Below the pieces are notes generated by a model. That model was not told the DNA's origin. It worked only from the letters and a program-made list of their open reading frames with translations, and did no database searches. Of a stretch of 64,000 nucleotides of DNA, positions 61,875 through 64,000 are shown piece after piece. Source of the DNA: Kineothrix sp. MSJ-39 (lineage in GTDB: Bacteria; Bacillota; Clostridia; Lachnospirales; Lachnospiraceae); contig NZ_JAHLPN010000004.1 of the NCBI RefSeq assembly GCF_018917935.1, forward strand, positions 78,229 through 142,228, given 5' to 3'. Both the position numbers and the translations under genes were made by a program. Positions within the stretch are counted from its first letter, which is position 1, and every line of letters begins with the position of its first letter.

Positions 61875-63872
61875 TTATGCCTCTTTTGTTTCTTTCTTTT
61901 CTTTATAACCACAGCCCTCTGCAGAACAAACAAGTTGATTTCCCTTTTCTACAAGTACATTCCTGCATTTTGGGCAAAGTTTATTGCTCGGACGCTGCCA
62001 TACCATGAAGTCACAGGCCGGATTATCCTCACAGCCATAATAGCGTCTGCCCTTCTTTGTTTTGCGGATCACAACCTCTTTGCCGCATTTCGGGCATTTC
62101 ACGCCGATCTTCTCCAGATACGGCTTTGTGTTGCGACATTCCGGGAAGCCCGGACATGCCAGGAATTTACCATGCGGACCATATTTAATGACCATCTGTC
62201 TGCCACACTGATCACAGACGACATCGGAAACCTCGTCCTCAATTTTTACGGACTCCAGTTCCTTTTCTGCCTTTTCCACAGCCTCATGCAGATCCGGATA
62301 GAAATTGGAAACAACTACCTTCCAGTTGACGCCGCCCTCTTCTACGGAATCGAGCAGCGATTCCATATTGGCGGTAAAGCTGACATCTACAATACTTGGG
62401 AAAGCTGTCTTCATAATATTGTTGACTGCTTCTCCAAGCTCTGTGACATACAGATTCTTTGCTTCCTTTACAATATATCTTCTGGCAAGGATCGTTGTGA
62501 TCGTCGGTGCATACGTACTCGGTCGTCCGATACCCTGCTCCTCCAATGCTCTGACAAGGCTTGCTTCCGTATAATGTGCAGGCGGCTGTGTAAAATGCTG
62601 CTTGCTGTCAAAGCTTTCCCAGGAAAGCTTTGTATTCTGATCCAGACTGCCCAGCATCTTATTGCCTTCTGCCTTTTCATCCTCTTCCTGTGTATAAACA
62701 CTCATAAAGCCGTCAAATTTCACCTTGGAAGCTGCCACAGTGAAACGATATCCGTTTGCATCAATTTTTACAGAGGTCGTTTCATAAACTGCCGGTGCCA
62801 TTCTGCTGGCGGTAAAGCGCTTCCAGATCAGCTGATATAATCTGAACTGCTCACGGGATAAGGAATCCTTGATCTCGGACGGAACACGTTCAATATCCGT
62901 CGGACGGATTGCCTCATGCGCATCCTGGATCTTCTTTCCTTCCTTTTCCTTTGTATGCACGGCTGCTGCATATGCACTGCCATAATTTTCTGTGATAAAC
63001 TTGTGGCTCATTGCCTCGGCTTCTTCCGATACACGGGTGGAATCCGTACGCAGATACGTAATCAGACCGATCGTACCACTGCCTTTGATCTCCACACCTT
63101 CATATAACTGCTGTGCAATACGCATTGTTTTCTGTGTAGAGAAGTTCAGCACCTTGCTGGCTTCCTGCTGCAATGTGGATGTCGTGAAAGGAAGCGGTGC
63201 TTTCTTCACACGTTCGCCCTTCTTCACATCTGTCACCTGATAGGCTGCTCCCTTCAGGTCTTTCTCTATCTTCTCCATTTCTTCCTTGGAAGAAATCGTC
63301 ATCTTTTCCTTTGTCGTTCCGTAAAAATGTGCGGTAAGCGGCTTTTTCTCTCCCGGAACTGAAAGCAGTGCATCTACCGTCCAGTATTCTTCCGGAATAA
63401 ATGCATTGATCTCATCTTCCCTGTCACAGATGATACGCAGTGCAACAGACTGCACACGACCTGCGGAAAGGCCTCTCTTTACCTTTGCCCACAGAAGCGG
63501 TGAAATCTGATACCCTACCATACGGTCCAGCACACGACGCGCCTGCTGTGCATCTACCAGTCCCATATCAATTTCACGCGGATGCTTCAGCGATTCCTTG
63601 ACCGCATTCTTTGTGATCTCATTGAAGGTAATACGATAAACCTTCTTATTTTCCAGCTTCAGCGCAATATATAAATGCCATGAAATCGCCTCTCCCTCGC
63701 GGTCAGGGTCAGTTGCGAGATAAATCTTATCCGCCTTTTTCACTTCCTTGCGAAGTGCTGCCAATATATCTCCCTTACCACGGATTGTAATATATTTCGG
63801 TTCAAAATCATGCTCAATGTCAATTCCCATCTGGCTTTTCGGCAGGTCTCTGACATGCCCGTTACTCGCCAT
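61875..63872 (-). CDS. topA: DNA topoisomerase I, 5' end missing in this window
   Basis: The 665-codon frame holds most of TopA: DPDREGEAISWHL of the TOPRIM acidic site, GYQISPLLWAKVKRGLSAGR, the catalytic-Tyr region TIGLITYLRTDSTRVS, and three C-terminal zinc ribbons (VCDQCGRQMVIKYGPHGKFL, CPKCGKEVVIRKTKKGRRYY, LCPKCRNVLVEKGNQ). It should relax negative supercoils. However, it begins at MASNGHVRDLPKSQMG. Normal TopA has about 27 further N-terminal residues, including the TOPRIM glutamate in the VESPAKA motif. The upstream codons (QEYSYEV) match the normal YEV that precedes MASNG, then reading runs into unrelated sequence and a stop. Confidence 0.9.
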   Translation of the reverse strand: MASNGHVRDLPKSQMGIDIEHDFEPKYITIRGKGDILAALRKEVKKADKIYLATDPDREGEAISWHLYIALKLENKKVYRITFNEITKNAVKESLKHPREIDMGLVDAQQARRVLDRMVGYQISPLLWAKVKRGLSAGRVQSVALRIICDREDEINAFIPEEYWTVDALLSVPGEKKPLTAHFYGTTKEKMTISSKEEMEKIEKDLKGAAYQVTDVKKGERVKKAPLPFTTSTLQQEASKVLNFSTQKTMRIAQQLYEGVEIKGSGTIGLITYLRTDSTRVSEEAEAMSHKFITENYGSAYAAAVHTKEKEGKKIQDAHEAIRPTDIERVPSEIKDSLSREQFRLYQLIWKRFTASRMAPAVYETTSVKIDANGYRFTVAASKVKFDGFMSVYTQEEDEKAEGNKMLGSLDQNTKLSWESFDSKQHFTQPPAHYTEASLVRALEEQGIGRPSTYAPTITTILARRYIVKEAKNLYVTELGEAVNNIMKTAFPSIVDVSFTANMESLLDSVEEGGVNWKVVVSNFYPDLHEAVEKAEKELESVKIEDEVSDVVCDQCGRQMVIKYGPHGKFLACPGFPECRNTKPYLEKIGVKCPKCGKEVVIRKTKKGRRYYGCEDNPACDFMVWQRPSNKLCPKCRNVLVEKGNQLVCSAEGCGYKEKKETKEA

Positions 63873-63890
63873 AACCTCATATGAATATTC

Positions 63891-64000
63891 CTGTGCGGTG
63901 AAACCGCATGTCCGGAGTGACGGAAACCGTCAGTCCGGCACACGGAAACCGCTAGGTGCGAGTTTACTCGCGTAATGTTTTATCTAAACCATAGACCTCT
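63891..64000 (-). other. Hairpin-rich sequence interrupting the topA reading frame
   Basis: Upstream of the last recognisable topA codons the sequence becomes a chain of stem-loops: TGCGGT-gaa-ACCGCA (63894-63908), CCGGA ... TCCGG with inner TGACGG-aaa-CCGTCA (63912-63938), and GCGAGT-tt-ACTCGC (63958-63971). Several carry GGAAACC or its complement. An in-frame stop (TGA on the minus strand) falls at about 63925-63935. No start codon or strong ribosome site lies in frame. The edge of an inserted element such as an intron, IStron or IS end is likely, but the class cannot be decided from 110 nt. Confidence 0.6.

Noticed and set aside
61935..62840. 301-codon plus-strand frame
   Set aside because: Shadow of topA; residues show no family features, and topA itself is unambiguous.
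63894..63938. Group II intron domain V at the topA junction
   Set aside because: The hairpins have GAAA-like loops on the plus strand but lack the 34-nt domain V shape with its catalytic triad and bulge in either direction; kept only as one option among several.

Overview
The window looks like a chromosomal segment of a motile, anaerobic Gram-positive bacterium of the Clostridia, most likely Lachnospiraceae (a Roseburia/Eubacterium-type relative; genus not resolvable by eye). The reasons are the order topA - codY - flgB, a long fla/che locus containing fliY, cheC, cheD, fapA, a PilZ protein and a SwrB-like gene before rpsB-tsf, a compact suf operon under an Rrf2 regulator, and moderate-GC codon usage with strong AGGAGG-type ribosome binding sites. 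Nearly everything is transcribed on the minus strand, so biological order runs from right to left.

Right end (64.0-60.9 kb): topA, which lacks its first ~27 codons because the reading frame is interrupted by a hairpin-rich sequence running off the window, then codY. From 60.8 to 49.1 kb lies the rod/hook/motor part of the flagellar locus (flgB, flgC, fliE, fliF, fliG, fliH, fliI, fliJ, a MotE-like gene, fliK, flgD, a small hook-operon gene, flgE), closed by an intrinsic terminator. From 48.9 to 26.2 kb a second transcription unit carries stator, switch and export genes (motA, motB, fliL, fliM, fliY, cheY, fliO, fliP, fliQ, fliR, flhB, flhA, flhF, flhG), then a PilZ brake, cheB, cheA, cheW, cheC, cheD, a small membrane protein, the sigma-28 gene, fapA, an unknown 107-residue protein, a SwrB-like protein and an MltG-N-domain-like protein. 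rpsB and tsf follow (25.9-24.0 kb).

In Bacillus, pyrH and frr would come next. Here they lie at the far left (1.3-0 kb) and 22.8 kb separates tsf from pyrH. This intervening block holds: a 4.2-kb cassette (MocR regulator, NAT-family acyltransferase, DegT/DnrJ-type aminotransferase, flavin-reductase-like protein) bracketed by two identical 46-bp terminator repeats; an Rrf2 regulator divergent from sufCBDSU across an array of palindromic repeats; a small membrane-protein gene broken by a 72-bp duplication with a stop codon; an MmcQ-Ogt fusion with a tandem-repeat tail; an AT-rich helicase/NERD-nuclease/PEBP operon that could be a defence or DNA-processing module; DUF3737; a MATE exporter with a PatB/MalY-type lyase; and a peptidoglycan-deacetylase-like protein with a bactofilin immediately upstream of pyrH-frr.

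Functionally the window is dominated by building, driving and steering flagella. CodY and sigma-28 provide regulatory inputs, Fe-S assembly and translation factors are housekeeping neighbours, and the 2.4-24 kb block is the accessory, rearranged part. All calls are from sequence reading alone; no database search was run.
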